Below, piece by piece: positions 35,019 through 35,059 of a DNA stretch of 35,059 bases. Location: positions 1 to 35,059 of the forward strand of contig JACVCO010000026.1 in the NCBI GenBank assembly GCA_016741995.1. The letters run 5' to 3'. This DNA comes from Hydrogenophaga sp. (GTDB lineage Bacteria > Pseudomonadota > Gammaproteobacteria > Burkholderiales > Burkholderiaceae_C). The notes below the pieces were generated by a model, which saw nothing but the letters and a program-made list of their open reading frames with translations, was not told the origin of the DNA and ran no database searches. The number at the start of each line of letters is the position of its first letter. Positions within the stretch are counted from its first letter, which is position 1. A program made the position numbers and the translations under genes.

Positions 35019-35059
35019 CAGTCAACGAAGCGCGCTGCGCGCGCGCCCACCCACCCTGC

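Overview
The window looks like ordinary chromosomal DNA of a high-GC betaproteobacterium, most likely Burkholderiales/Comamonadaceae (Hydrogenophaga-like; this placement is inference). Supporting signs are the tmRNA tag ANDERFALAA, a short OmpA with a Pro-Ala linker, a complete minor-pilin/PilY1 operon, glnA followed by ntrB-ntrC, a PHA depolymerase with a Cys nucleophile motif, and strongly G/C-biased third codon positions. I see no insertion sequence, prophage, integrase, CRISPR array, rRNA or ordinary tRNA.

Layout. 1-4.2 kb: the 5' part of gyrA (minus), an OmpA-family porin, ubiG, a HAD phosphatase and ssrA (tmRNA). 4.5-12.2 kb: a co-directional type IV pilus operon, fimT-pilV-pilW-pilX-pilY1-pilE, with overlapping or nearly touching genes; its DNA is visibly less GC-rich than the rest. 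12.2-16.5 kb: an RsuA-type pseudouridine synthase, a membrane-anchored DUF2726-like protein, an alpha/beta hydrolase, an EI24/CysZ-like membrane protein and a MoaB/CinA-N-like protein. 16.5-21.6 kb: a nitrogen-control block, glnA - DUF4124 protein - ntrB (glnL) - ntrC (glnG). Upstream of glnA I find a perfect 10-bp dyad resembling an NtrC enhancer and a good sigma-54 -24/-12 element.

21.6-27.5 kb (minus strand) is a run of tightly packed genes: DUF2069 protein, FAD-linked oxidase, SEL1/SLT lytic transglycosylase, then thyA, an EamA transporter, folA and an exonuclease III-type nuclease. Several neighbours share ATGA overlaps, so translational coupling is likely. 27.5-35 kb: a YihY-family membrane protein (plus), a coupled minus-strand cassette metY - alpha/beta hydrolase - cytochrome P450, a CBS-domain protein (plus), PHA depolymerase (minus), a glutathione S-transferase (plus), and a structured repetitive intergenic tail.

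Most of the window is recognisable housekeeping or core accessory function. I do not see a clearly new defence or mobile system. The best leads are the metY-hydrolase-P450 cassette, the transporter placed between thyA and folA, the DUF4124 gene inside the gln-ntr block with its NtrC/sigma-54 promoter, the unusual PilY1, and the foldable repeat at the right edge.
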